Assembly (NCBI GenBank): GCA_948907985.1
Contig: CAQWMM010000017.1
Span: 1-40,861, forward strand
DNA from: an uncultured Bacillota bacterium
GTDB lineage: Bacteria; Bacillota; Dehalobacteriia; UBA4068; UBA4997
DNA: 40,861 nucleotides
Reading direction: 5' to 3'
The first letter of the stretch is position 1; each line of letters starts with the position of its first letter. Shown one piece after another: positions 1 through 8,345 of the stretch. The notes below the pieces were generated by a model. That model was not told where the DNA came from. It was given only the letters and a program-made list of their open reading frames with translations, and searched no databases. A program made the translations under genes and the position numbers.

Positions 1-840
1 GGCACTGGCCTTGCGGCTTTTCAGCAGCGCTTCCCCGAGCGTTTTTATGACGTGGGCATTGCCGAGCAGCATATGCTGACTTTTGCCGGAGCGCTGGGGC
101 TGCGGGGGCTGCGTCCTTTGGTGGCGGTGTATTCTACTTTTTTGCAGCGTGCCTATGACCAGCTTTTTCAGGACATCTGCCTGGCCAACTCGCCGGTGGT
201 TTTGGCGATTGACCGCGCCGGGCTGGTGGGCGAGGACGGCGAAACGCATCAGGGGCTGTTTGATTTGGCAATGCTCTGCGCTATGCCGAATGTGGTTGTT
301 TTGGCCCCGCGTGATGCGGCGGCCCTGCGCCAAATGTTAACCTATGCTTTCACGCTGAACTGTCCGGTAGCCTTGCGTTATCCTCGCGGGGCGGCTCCGC
401 TGCTGGCCGATTTGCCGCCGCAACTCCTTGTGCTGGGCCGGGGCGAGGTTCTGCGCGACCCGCCGCAGGCGGCCCTGGGCATTTTGGCGCTGGGCGATAT
501 GACGCCGAAAGCTTTGCGCCTGGCTGATTGGTTGGCCGAACGGGGTAGGGCGGCGGCAGTGGCGGATCTGCGCTTTGCTAAACCGCTGGACCAGGATTTG
601 ATTTGTGATTTTGGCCGGCGTTTTGGCCGCCTGTTGGTTTGGGAGAATGGCATAACCTCCGGCGGCGTGGGGGAAAATATTCTGGCCTTGCTGCAAAAGG
701 AAAATATTACCGCGCAGGTGGAACTGGCGGCCTTTCCGGATGAATTTATTCCGCATGGCAAGCCGGACGAACTTTTTGCCCGTTATGGCTTAACGCCGGA
801 GCTTTTGGGTGAGAAAATTTTAAAACGCTGGCAGCTATAA
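1..840 (+). CDS. dxs: 1-deoxy-D-xylulose-5-phosphate synthase, C-terminal part (5' end outside window)
   Basis: The reading frame is open from base 1, so this is a partial gene: 279 residues remain of a family that is usually about 620-640 residues. Dxs condenses pyruvate and glyceraldehyde 3-phosphate, using thiamine diphosphate, in the first step of the non-mevalonate isoprenoid pathway in the cytoplasm. The visible part holds the end of the pyrimidine-binding transketolase domain, with the diagnostic DVGIAEQH motif at residues 17-24 whose Glu activates thiamine. The C-terminal transketolase domain follows (residues about 150-275, including LLVWENG and the GGVGENI stretch). The GTG at 52 lies inside the domain and is not a start. 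A terminator follows at 879-913. The family call is secure. Confidence 0.95.
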   Translation, partial: GTGLAAFQQRFPERFYDVGIAEQHMLTFAGALGLRGLRPLVAVYSTFLQRAYDQLFQDICLANSPVVLAIDRAGLVGEDGETHQGLFDLAMLCAMPNVVVLAPRDAAALRQMLTYAFTLNCPVALRYPRGAAPLLADLPPQLLVLGRGEVLRDPPQAALGILALGDMTPKALRLADWLAERGRAAAVADLRFAKPLDQDLICDFGRRFGRLLVWENGITSGGVGENILALLQKENITAQVELAAFPDEFIPHGKPDELFARYGLTPELLGEKILKRWQL

Positions 841-878
841 TAAATATGTATAGCTGCCGGTTAAACGAAATAATTGCG

Positions 879-913
879 AACCGCCTCTTGCCTGCAAAAG
901 GGGCGGTTTTGTT
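879..913 (+). terminator. Rho-independent terminator after dxs
   Basis: A hairpin pairs CCGCC with GGCGG and continues with UCUU/AAGG around an 8-nt loop. It is followed by TTTTGTTT. It lies about 40 bp after the dxs stop and separates dxs from the kamA-like gene. Confidence 0.8.
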
Positions 914-937
914 TATATTGATTTAACAATCCTGGTG

Positions 938-943
938 TATAAT
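938..943 (+). promoter_or_regulatory. Possible -10 box for the kamA-like gene
   Basis: A consensus TATAAT lies 84 bp before the chosen start and just after the dxs terminator. The -35 match is weak (TATTGA with a 16-bp spacer), so only the -10 is well supported. Confidence 0.4.
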
Positions 944-1026
944 TAAATTAGATATACTATATTTTTATAGCTTATTAAAATCGTTTCTTAAAGATCGTTT
1001 ATTGAAAATATGAGAGGGTGAACCTG

Positions 1027-2115
1027 ATGAAGAATAAAATTTACACCCAGGCTTCGGAAATCAGCGGCTTGATGGGCCTGACTCCTGCGGAAGAGGCCGA
1101 TATGCAGCGTATTTTGGATATTTATCCGATGGCTGTTCCAGAATATTACTTATCTTTAATTGACTGGCAGGACCCTGACGATCCAATCCGGCGCATGTGT
1201 ATCCCCTCCCTGACGGAAGTTGATATGTCCGGTGATTTTGATACCAGCGGCGAGGCTGATAACACTGTGGTTACCGGTTTGCAGCATAAATATAAAGAAA
1301 CCGCCCTGATTCTTTCCACTAACCGCTGCGCTATGTATTGCCGCCATTGTTTCCGTAAGCGTTTGGTTGGTTCCAACGAGGCCGAGATTGCCAAAAATTT
1401 TTCGGCAATGCTGGACTACATTAAGGCCCACCCGGAGATTACCAATATTCTGGTTTCCGGCGGGGATTCGCTGCTGCTGTCTAATGAAACCCTGGAAACC
1501 TATCTGCAAGAACTGACGGCGCTGCCCCAGCTTGATTTTATTCGTTTTGGCTCGCGTGTGCCGGTGGTGTATCCTTATCGCGTTTTGGATGACCAAAACT
1601 TGCAGGATATTTTTGCCAAATATGCCAGGCGCAAGCAGCTTTATCTGGTAACCCAGTTTAATCATCCGCGCGAGTTGACCGCCGAGGCGCGGGAGGTTAT
1701 CAAGTTCTTTCTGGGGGCGGGCGTTATGCTGCGCAATCAAACGGTGTTGTTAAAAGGCGTTAATGATGATCCGGGGGTTTTGGCAAGCCTGCTGCGCAAA
1801 TTAACCTCGGTTGGCGTGGCTCCTTATTATATTTTCCAGTGCCGGCCGGTGCGTGGGGTTAAGGCGCAGTTTCAGGTGCCGCTGCATAAGGGCCTGAAGA
1901 TTGTGGAAATGGCCAAAGGCGGCCAGAACGGTGTGGGAAAATGTCTGCGCTATTGTATGTCCACGCCGCGGGGCAAGGTGGAGATTGTGGGCGAAATTCC
2001 GGACGGGCGGATGCTCTTTAAGTTTAATCAGGCCAAGAGTGAGGCAGACGCCGGGCGCGTTTTTGTCGAGCCGGTGCAGCCTGACCAGTGCTGGCTGGAC
2101 TTGCCCTGCGCATAA
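1027..2115 (+). CDS. KamA-family radical SAM aminomutase-like protein, substrate unassigned
   Basis: This 362-residue protein has the radical SAM cluster motif CAMYCRHC (Cys101, Cys105, Cys108), the following FRKR, and SGGDSLLLS at 144-152, all typical of lysine/glutamate 2,3-aminomutases, which use SAM, a 4Fe-4S cluster and PLP. The likely PLP lysine is Lys317 in STPRGK. In clostridial lysine 2,3-aminomutase two aspartates hold the substrate side-chain amine. By eye the aligned positions here are Arg273 (QCRPVRG) and Ser312, so lysine is an unlikely substrate. Glutamate aminomutase uses Lys/Asn there, which also does not match. It is shorter than classical KamA (about 416). I chose ATG 1027 because GAGAGGG (1012-1018) is well placed for it; the upstream GTG at 1018 overlaps that site. 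Confidence 0.85.
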   Translation: MKNKIYTQASEISGLMGLTPAEEADMQRILDIYPMAVPEYYLSLIDWQDPDDPIRRMCIPSLTEVDMSGDFDTSGEADNTVVTGLQHKYKETALILSTNRCAMYCRHCFRKRLVGSNEAEIAKNFSAMLDYIKAHPEITNILVSGGDSLLLSNETLETYLQELTALPQLDFIRFGSRVPVVYPYRVLDDQNLQDIFAKYARRKQLYLVTQFNHPRELTAEAREVIKFFLGAGVMLRNQTVLLKGVNDDPGVLASLLRKLTSVGVAPYYIFQCRPVRGVKAQFQVPLHKGLKIVEMAKGGQNGVGKCLRYCMSTPRGKVEIVGEIPDGRMLFKFNQAKSEADAGRVFVEPVQPDQCWLDLPCA

Positions 2116-2134
2116 AATAAATTAAATAAATTGT

Positions 2135-2168
2135 AAAAAGGCCGTCGCTTGGGAGAGCGGCGGCCTTT
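2135..2168. terminator. Bidirectional terminator between the kamA-like gene and cls
   Basis: A GC-rich stem (AAAGGCCGTCGCT against AGCGGCGGCCTTT) with a 6-nt loop lies between two convergent genes. The T-run is better for the leftward cls transcript (five T on the minus strand) than for the rightward one. Confidence 0.8.
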
Positions 2169-2184
2169 GGTGTATGCCTGAAAG

Positions 2185-3726
2185 TTAAAACAGCGGGGCG
2201 AACAAACGCAGCAGCGTACGCAGAAAACGCATGGGCAGCGGCGTATTGATTGTGGCCTGCTCGCCGTTGATACAGCGTTTTTCTGTATAGAGAAAATCGG
2301 CTTTGATGTCGGCAATGCTGGCGGTGTTGTAGAGCAGCGCGCCGCACTCAAAATGATGATAAAAACTGCGGTAATCGCAGTTGATAGTGCCCACAAAAGC
2401 CACTTTGTCGTCAGAAACCAGACTTTTGGTGTGGTTGAAGCCGGGCTTAAATTCCATAACCTTGATGCCGGCTTTCAGCATGGGATGGTAATAGGCCTGC
2501 GTCATCATATGCACATACCACTTGTCCGGTACATGCGGCGTGCAGATACGCACATCTACGCCGCGTTTGGCCGCCAGCAGCAGAGTTTGCAGCATTTCAT
2601 TGTCCACAATAAAATAAGGCGTGTTAATGTAAATATATTTGTTAGCGCCGTTAATCATATTGATAAAGGCAGATTCGCCGACGTGCTCGCCGTCAAAGGG
2701 GTTATCGTGGAACGGCTGAATAAAGGCTTCGGGCTTTTCCGGCGGGTTGGGCTGATAATAGCTTTGATAATCCAGCTGGTTCTGTGGATTATAGAGGTTC
2801 CAGTTTTGCAGGAACATCACGCAGAGGGCGTAAACGCTCTCGCCGCGGATAATCAGGGCCGAATCTTTCCAGTAACCAAAACGCATTTTTTTATTAATAT
2901 ATTCGTCCGCCAGGTTGATACCGCCGATAACGCCGACCTGACCGTCGATAATCATAATTTTGCGGTGGTCGCGGTTGTTCAGACCAACGTCCAGATGCGC
3001 CTTGATTGGATTAAAGACGGTGCATTTAATCCCCAGGCTTTTCAACTTTTGCTGATAATTATAGGGCAGGGTGTTAATACAGCCCAAATCATCGAACATT
3101 ACGCGCACATCAACGCCGCAGGTAGCTTTGGCGGTGAGAATCTCTAAAATGCTGTTCCAAAACACGCCCTCCTGGATGATAAAGCTTTCAATAAAAATAT
3201 ATTTTTGGGCTTTTTTCAGCTCTTCGAGCAGATTCGGGAAGAGATCTTCGCCGCTGGTATAATATTTAGTGCTTTCCGCGTCAACAGCAAAGGGCGGCAT
3301 ACCGGTGGCGTGCAGCAAATATTTGCATTGCGAGGCCATAGCTGGGTCAAAGGCCTCCAGGGAATCGATTACCTGTTGTTTATCCGGCATAACGCCGGCA
3401 GATTCGGCAATAACTTTCAAAACCTGTCCGCGCAGTTTATAGGATGCGTAGTGTGAGCCGAACATCAGATAGAGAGCTGCGCCCACGATGGGCAGCAGCA
3501 GAACAACTAAAATCCAGGCCAGTTTGGTGGAGGGATTTTGTTCAGCGTTGTTAATCAGCAGCAGCACAATGCCAATACTGGCAAGCGTTGTGGATATGGA
3601 AACCAGCCAGTAAGAGTCGTTCAGAATAATAATTGTGGCGAGAATAAAGGTCAGTTGTACAATCAGCAGCAAACCAATGATAAAAATGCGACTGTAAAGC
3701 AGCCTTAAAAGTTTTCGTAAAAACAT
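2185..3726 (-). CDS. cls: Cardiolipin synthase, phospholipase D type
   Basis: The protein has 513 residues, as usual for bacterial Cls. Three hydrophobic segments (about 15-36, 39-59, 70-89) anchor it in the membrane. Two complete HKD catalytic motifs follow: HRKIMIID at 254-261 and HTKSLVSD at 432-439. Each gives half of the phospholipase D active site. The enzyme joins two phosphatidylglycerol molecules into cardiolipin plus glycerol. The ATG at 3726 has GGAG ten bases upstream. The gene begins only 15 bp after the stop of the upstream penicillin-binding protein, so the two are probably one leftward transcript from the promoter at 6648-6676. Confidence 0.93.
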   Translation of the reverse strand: MFLRKLLRLLYSRIFIIGLLLIVQLTFILATIIILNDSYWLVSISTTLASIGIVLLLINNAEQNPSTKLAWILVVLLLPIVGAALYLMFGSHYASYKLRGQVLKVIAESAGVMPDKQQVIDSLEAFDPAMASQCKYLLHATGMPPFAVDAESTKYYTSGEDLFPNLLEELKKAQKYIFIESFIIQEGVFWNSILEILTAKATCGVDVRVMFDDLGCINTLPYNYQQKLKSLGIKCTVFNPIKAHLDVGLNNRDHRKIMIIDGQVGVIGGINLADEYINKKMRFGYWKDSALIIRGESVYALCVMFLQNWNLYNPQNQLDYQSYYQPNPPEKPEAFIQPFHDNPFDGEHVGESAFINMINGANKYIYINTPYFIVDNEMLQTLLLAAKRGVDVRICTPHVPDKWYVHMMTQAYYHPMLKAGIKVMEFKPGFNHTKSLVSDDKVAFVGTINCDYRSFYHHFECGALLYNTASIADIKADFLYTEKRCINGEQATINTPLPMRFLRTLLRLFAPLF

Positions 3727-3741
3727 ATAGGCTCAACTCCG

Positions 3742-6564
3742 TTATATTGTAACCGTACTGTTGGCTGACCAGGGACTGTAAGCGTCCTCGGCGTCGGTAA
3801 GCGCGCGCACCCGGAAGTTATAGGTTTTGCCGTCCTGCAAATTAGAAACCGTTAAATCTGTAAAATAGGTTGTAACAGTGATGTGTTTTTCTCCCTCGGT
3901 CCAATAGTCCACCTGATATTTAATGTTGCCGCTGTTGCTGCTGGCCCAGCTGACATTAACGCTGGAATTGGCCGTTTTGTTGGCCTTAACGCTGTTTGGA
4001 GCCGTTAGCGTCTGATTGCCGCTGGGTGTTGAATTGTTCGATTGATTGGGGGTGGTGGTCTGGGGGCCGCTGGGCGGCAAGGTATCCGGCAGCCCGTTGG
4101 GATTATTGGACGTTTGTTCGTTGTTCTGATTATTGTCGGGATTATAAATATCAATCAGATCCGGCGGCATAGCGTGCAGTGTGCAGTAATCCTCTGGCAG
4201 GCTGGAAGAACCGGTGTGGTTGCTTTCGTCGGGCTCCGGTATCTTATAAAGAGTTTCTGTTTCCGGACAAAAATCTGTAGCCAGCAAATTACTTTCGGTA
4301 CAAATCACTGCGGAGTTGATTTTTTCGGCGGAACTGGTTGGCACATTGTCCTTATCAAAAAGTTCGCTGACGGTTTGGGTGGTGCTTTCGCTGGGCAGCA
4401 TACCGGTTTTGGCGTCTACCGTTACGCCCACAATGCCCGCCGGCCGTTTGAACCGGCTTTCCGGCAGGTCGGCGCTGGCTCCGCCAATAACGTACTTCCA
4501 GATCAGGGCCGGATATTTGCCGCCGTAAATCTGGCGCAGATACTGCACCTTGCCGTTGGCGTCTTTATCGTTATCATAGCCCATCCAGACAATGCCCACC
4601 ATCTCCGGGGTATAGGCGGCAAACCAGGCGTCGCGGTTGCCGTTTAAGCCCTTGAAGTAACTCAGATCCGGCAGCTGCACCGTACCGGTTTTGGAGGCCA
4701 CGTCGCGATTGGATAGCTGGGCGCGGGTGCCGGTACCGGAGGTGGTAACGGTGCGCAGCATATCCGTAACCAGATAAGCGGTGGTTTCTTTCATGGCGAT
4801 GTTCTGCACCAGCTCGTTTTCGTAGATTACTTTGTTTTGGCTGTCTTCAATGCGGGTGATACACCAGGGTTTGGTATAGACGCCGCCGTTGGCCAGCGTG
4901 CCGTAGGCCGCCGCCATTTGCAGCGGGGATACGCCGTAGGTGATGCCGCCCAGGGCGATACTCAGGTTGTTGTCCTGTACCTCGTCAAGGTCAATCCCCA
5001 TTTTAGCCAGCATGGTCAGCGAGTTGGGAATGGTGGCCAGCTGTAAAAATTTGATTGAGGCCACATTGACGGAGTTTTGAGCGGCGGTGCGCATAGAGAT
5101 AATGCCGCGGTATTTGCCGTCATAGTTAACGGGCGTCCAGTTGGTGCCAAAGGTGGTGCGTACGTCGTTCACCACGGTGGCCGGGGAATAACCGGCCTCG
5201 ATCGCCGGGGCGTAATCGGCAATTGGCTTAAAGGTGGAACCAGGCTGGCGCTTCATATCCGTAGCGCGGTTATAGCCGCGTTTGGTAGCGTATTCCCGAC
5301 CTCCCACCAGGCCCAGGATAGAATTATTCTGGGTGGAGAGCACCACCATGGCGCTTTCCACAATATCGTCCGAGCTGGTGGAGGGGAAATTTTCGCTTTC
5401 GGCAAAAGCGGTTTCCATCAGCTGCTGCACGTCCGGATCGAGAGTGGTATAAATGCGGTAGCCGCCGGTGTAGATGCTGGACGAGGCATAGCCCAAAGAG
5501 GCCAGAATATCTTCGCCGCAGTCAATCACATAGTCGGTGTACCAGGGGTAGTTATAGGCGGTTTCATAGGCGGTTTCGCCGGTCTGCACAATCTCTTCCT
5601 TGGCGGCTGCAATATCAGCGGCGCTGTATTTATCGCCGAAATAGTTGCCCAGGTTGGTGAGAACCTGGCGTTTAACTTTATCGGAGTTTTCCGGATTCAA
5701 AATCGGCGAATACACTCTGGGGTTGCGCACAATGCCCACTAAGGTTGCGGCCTCGGCCATGGAAATATCCGAAACGTCTTTACCGAAGATCGTCTGGCTG
5801 GCCGCTTGTACGCCGTAGGCGCTGTGGCCGAAATATACTTCATTTAAATACATGGCCAGAATGTCGTCTTTGGAATATTCGCTTTCCAGCTGCAAGGCCA
5901 GGGCGGCCTCTTTGATTTTGCGGTCAATGTTTTTATCCCGGTCGTCCAAAATGGCGGTACGCGCCAGCTGCATGGTAATCGTGCTCGCGCCCTGACTGAA
6001 ATCCCACTTACGCAGGTCAACCAGCAGCGCGCCGCCGATACGGATCACGTCTACGCCGTGGTGTTTGTAAAAACGGGTGTCCTCGGTGGCTATCAGACAA
6101 TCGATCAGGTAATCCGGCATATCCGACAGTTTAACGTAGGTACGGTTTTCGTGTGAGTGCAGTTCGCTGAAAAGCTGGCCGTTAGCGTCGTAAAGGAACG
6201 TGGTTTTATCCGAGGCCAGAACGGTTTCGTCCCAGTCCGGCAGGCCTTTCAGAACATGGGCCACATAGGCGGCCGTCGCGCAGGAGCCGATTACGAACAG
6301 CACGAAAAAGGTCATAAATATGGCCAGCAAAATACGCCGTTTTTTCAGCTTGCGCTTTTTTTTGCGCCGGTCGCCGGATGGGGGCGGGGTGGCAGCCGCG
6401 CCGGCCGGCGCGGGCTGCGGCGTCTGGGGGCTGGGCGATACCTGCGGCGCCAGCGAGCGCGCGGTTGGCCGGGCGTTTTTAGCCGCGTTGTATCGCCGGT
6501 CGTTGTCCCAAAGATTATTGTTTCGCAGGCCGTTGCCTGCTCCGTTATTGGTTGGATTACTCAT
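3742..6564 (-). CDS. Bifunctional penicillin-binding protein, class A (PBP1A-like), with C-terminal fibronectin III domain
   Basis: This 940-residue enzyme polymerises and cross-links peptidoglycan on the outer face of the membrane. A Pro/Ala-rich cytoplasmic tail (1-65) and a Lys/Arg-rich stretch (65-77) precede one membrane helix (77-99). The GT51 glycosyltransferase domain carries EDTRFYKHHG, with the catalytic Glu at 161. The transpeptidase domain has SxxK (STFK, 443-446), SVN (498-500) and KTGT (625-628), so both activities look intact. A Asn/Thr/Pro-rich linker (about 790-850) leads to a fibronectin type III-like domain (850-940). AGGAGG lies upstream of the ATG. It shares a transcript with cls. 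Confidence 0.93.
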   Translation of the reverse strand: MSNPTNNGAGNGLRNNNLWDNDRRYNAAKNARPTARSLAPQVSPSPQTPQPAPAGAAATPPPSGDRRKKKRKLKKRRILLAIFMTFFVLFVIGSCATAAYVAHVLKGLPDWDETVLASDKTTFLYDANGQLFSELHSHENRTYVKLSDMPDYLIDCLIATEDTRFYKHHGVDVIRIGGALLVDLRKWDFSQGASTITMQLARTAILDDRDKNIDRKIKEAALALQLESEYSKDDILAMYLNEVYFGHSAYGVQAASQTIFGKDVSDISMAEAATLVGIVRNPRVYSPILNPENSDKVKRQVLTNLGNYFGDKYSAADIAAAKEEIVQTGETAYETAYNYPWYTDYVIDCGEDILASLGYASSSIYTGGYRIYTTLDPDVQQLMETAFAESENFPSTSSDDIVESAMVVLSTQNNSILGLVGGREYATKRGYNRATDMKRQPGSTFKPIADYAPAIEAGYSPATVVNDVRTTFGTNWTPVNYDGKYRGIISMRTAAQNSVNVASIKFLQLATIPNSLTMLAKMGIDLDEVQDNNLSIALGGITYGVSPLQMAAAYGTLANGGVYTKPWCITRIEDSQNKVIYENELVQNIAMKETTAYLVTDMLRTVTTSGTGTRAQLSNRDVASKTGTVQLPDLSYFKGLNGNRDAWFAAYTPEMVGIVWMGYDNDKDANGKVQYLRQIYGGKYPALIWKYVIGGASADLPESRFKRPAGIVGVTVDAKTGMLPSESTTQTVSELFDKDNVPTSSAEKINSAVICTESNLLATDFCPETETLYKIPEPDESNHTGSSSLPEDYCTLHAMPPDLIDIYNPDNNQNNEQTSNNPNGLPDTLPPSGPQTTTPNQSNNSTPSGNQTLTAPNSVKANKTANSSVNVSWASSNSGNIKYQVDYWTEGEKHITVTTYFTDLTVSNLQDGKTYNFRVRALTDAEDAYSPWSANSTVTI

Positions 6565-6647
6565 AAAGTTTACTTTTCCTCCTGCCTACTCCTACAATAT
6601 CACTTCTATTTTAAAATGCCTGGAGCATATAAATAGATACTTTATAT

Positions 6648-6676
6648 AGTATAGCACATTTTTGCGGGGCAGGCAA
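6648..6676 (-). promoter_or_regulatory. Sigma-A promoter for the PBP-cls operon
   Basis: On the minus strand, TTGCCT (6671-6676) and TATACT (6648-6653) are separated by exactly 17 bp. The -10 box is 84 bp upstream of the PBP start codon. Confidence 0.75.
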
Positions 6677-6758
6677 TATTTTTCCAGATAATTACTGTTT
6701 TTTTATGCCTGATGTTTGCTAAAATGTTGTTTTTTGGGATAAAAAGTGGTGAGGACAA

Positions 6759-7457
6759 GTGAGTTTGGTTGATCTGGTGGGCAAAAGGGGGGCGGCGCGG
6801 CGCCGCCGGCGGCTGCGCTGGCGTCTGTATCTGCTGACCTTTCTGGCGCTCTCAATAGGTGTTTTTACAGTTCTGGACGCGGCGCTTAAACCGATTTTGG
6901 AGCAGGTGGCGGCACAGCAGGTGCATTTGGCAGTGGTGCGCCTGATTAACGAGGCCGTTTATGACCAGTTGGGCAACGGCGTGGCCTATCAACAGCTGAT
7001 CAACGTATCCACCGACACAGAGGGGCGGGTAACCCTGATGCAGCCGGATACGGTGAAGATTACCCGTCTGGTAACCTCAATCGCCCGGGACCTGGAAGAA
7101 AAACTGGGCGGACTAAGCCGGGAGGATATTAAAGTTCCGCTGGGGCTGCTGACCGGCAACGCCCTGCTGGCGGATAAGGGGCCGAACCTGACAATGGCCC
7201 TGCTGCCGCTGGGTTCGGTTTCGGTGAACATTCATGATGAATTTTCCGCTGCCGGCATCAACCAGACCAGACACAGTATTATGCTGGATATTGTGGTTGA
7301 TATGGGCATTTTAATGCCTTTTCAGACCACCTTTACCCAGATCAGCGATACCCTGCCGATTGTGGAGAGCGTAATCGTCGGCCCGATACCGGAAACCTAT
7401 TTAAGCATAGATTCGGCTTTGGCGGGCTGGCTGAGCCCCGGCACAAACCAGAAATAA
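6759..7457 (+). CDS. yunB: Sporulation protein YunB
   Basis: The protein has 232 residues, with a basic N-terminus (KRGAARRRRRLRWR), one membrane helix (about 25-42), and an outer domain. The conserved block PLGLLTGNALLADKGP, then LPLGSVSVN, leads to a C-terminal IVDMGILMPFQTTFTQ-like region; this is the YunB family pattern. In Bacillus subtilis yunB belongs to the mother-cell sigma-E regulon and is needed for normal spore formation; the molecular role is unknown. GTG 6759 is chosen because GGTGAGG lies just before it, although the spacing is short and TTG 6765 is an alternative. I see no clear sigma-E promoter upstream. Confidence 0.82.
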   Translation: MSLVDLVGKRGAARRRRRLRWRLYLLTFLALSIGVFTVLDAALKPILEQVAAQQVHLAVVRLINEAVYDQLGNGVAYQQLINVSTDTEGRVTLMQPDTVKITRLVTSIARDLEEKLGGLSREDIKVPLGLLTGNALLADKGPNLTMALLPLGSVSVNIHDEFSAAGINQTRHSIMLDIVVDMGILMPFQTTFTQISDTLPIVESVIVGPIPETYLSIDSALAGWLSPGTNQK

Positions 7458-7551
7458 AAATATGGAAAATGCCTTTACATATTGCATTATTTTTAGTAAA
7501 ATATAATAACAAAAAGTTTTTTGATTTTTATTATATTTTGGAGGTTCAATT

Positions 7552-8310
7552 ATGTCAGGACATAATAAGTGGTCGACAATTAAACACAAAAAAGGCAAGG
7601 CAGACGCGGCGCGCGCCAAAGTCTTCACCCAGATTTCCAAGGAGATTTTCGTGGCGGTGCGTCAATCCGGGCCGGACCCCACGGCCAATTTCCGTCTGCG
7701 TTTGTGTATTCAAAAGGCCAAGGCGGCCAATATGCCGATGGATAACGTTAACCGGGCAATTCAGAAAGCTGCCGGCAATCAGGACGGCGTGGCTTATGAA
7801 GAAATTATTTATGAGGGCTACGGCGCGGGCGGTATCGCCATTATGTGCGAGCTTTTAACAGATAACCGCAACCGGGTGGCCAGTGATATTCGCTATCTCT
7901 TTTCCCGCAACAATGGCAACTTGGGCGAAACCGGCTGCGTATCCTATATGTTTGAGCGCAAAGGCCGGCTGACCGTGCCGCTGGAGGAGGGCCAGGACGC
8001 GGACGAGCTGATGTTGCTGGCCTTAGACGCAGGCGCGGAGGACGTGCAGACCGATAATCCGGAGGAGGCGGAGATTATCTGCGCCACCGATGATTTGGAG
8101 GCGGTGAAGAACGCTGTTGAAGAAGCCGGCTTTGCCACCGATAACGCCGAGATTACCATGATTCCGGCCAACACGATTGAGATTACCGACGAGGAAACCG
8201 CCGCCAAGGTTTTAACCCTGCTTGGCAAGCTGGAGGATTACGACGATACGCAAAACGTCTACAGCAACGCGGATATTCCGGAAGAATTGATTGAAAAGCT
8301 GGATCTATAA
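7552..8310 (+). CDS. yebC: YebC/PmpR-family protein
   Basis: The 252-residue protein begins with the family signature SGHNKWSTIKHKKGKADAAR and continues with FRLRLCIQKAKAANMP and YEGYGAGGIAIM. YebC proteins were long described as DNA-binding transcription regulators. Recent work assigns some members to helping ribosomes through difficult proline-rich stretches. GGAGG lies 10 bases before the ATG. The gene is co-directional with polA (35 bp gap, own RBS), which suggests co-transcription. Confidence 0.95.
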   Translation: MSGHNKWSTIKHKKGKADAARAKVFTQISKEIFVAVRQSGPDPTANFRLRLCIQKAKAANMPMDNVNRAIQKAAGNQDGVAYEEIIYEGYGAGGIAIMCELLTDNRNRVASDIRYLFSRNNGNLGETGCVSYMFERKGRLTVPLEEGQDADELMLLALDAGAEDVQTDNPEEAEIICATDDLEAVKNAVEEAGFATDNAEITMIPANTIEITDEETAAKVLTLLGKLEDYDDTQNVYSNADIPEELIEKLDL

Positions 8311-8345
8311 CCACAGATAGGCCGGCAATTTATAAAGGAGATTTT

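Noticed and set aside
2353..3147. 264-codon plus-strand ORF over cls, and similar long shadows over the PBP, polA and thrS genes
   Set aside because: They are opposite or out of frame to genes with complete catalytic motifs, and their products show no recognisable domains.
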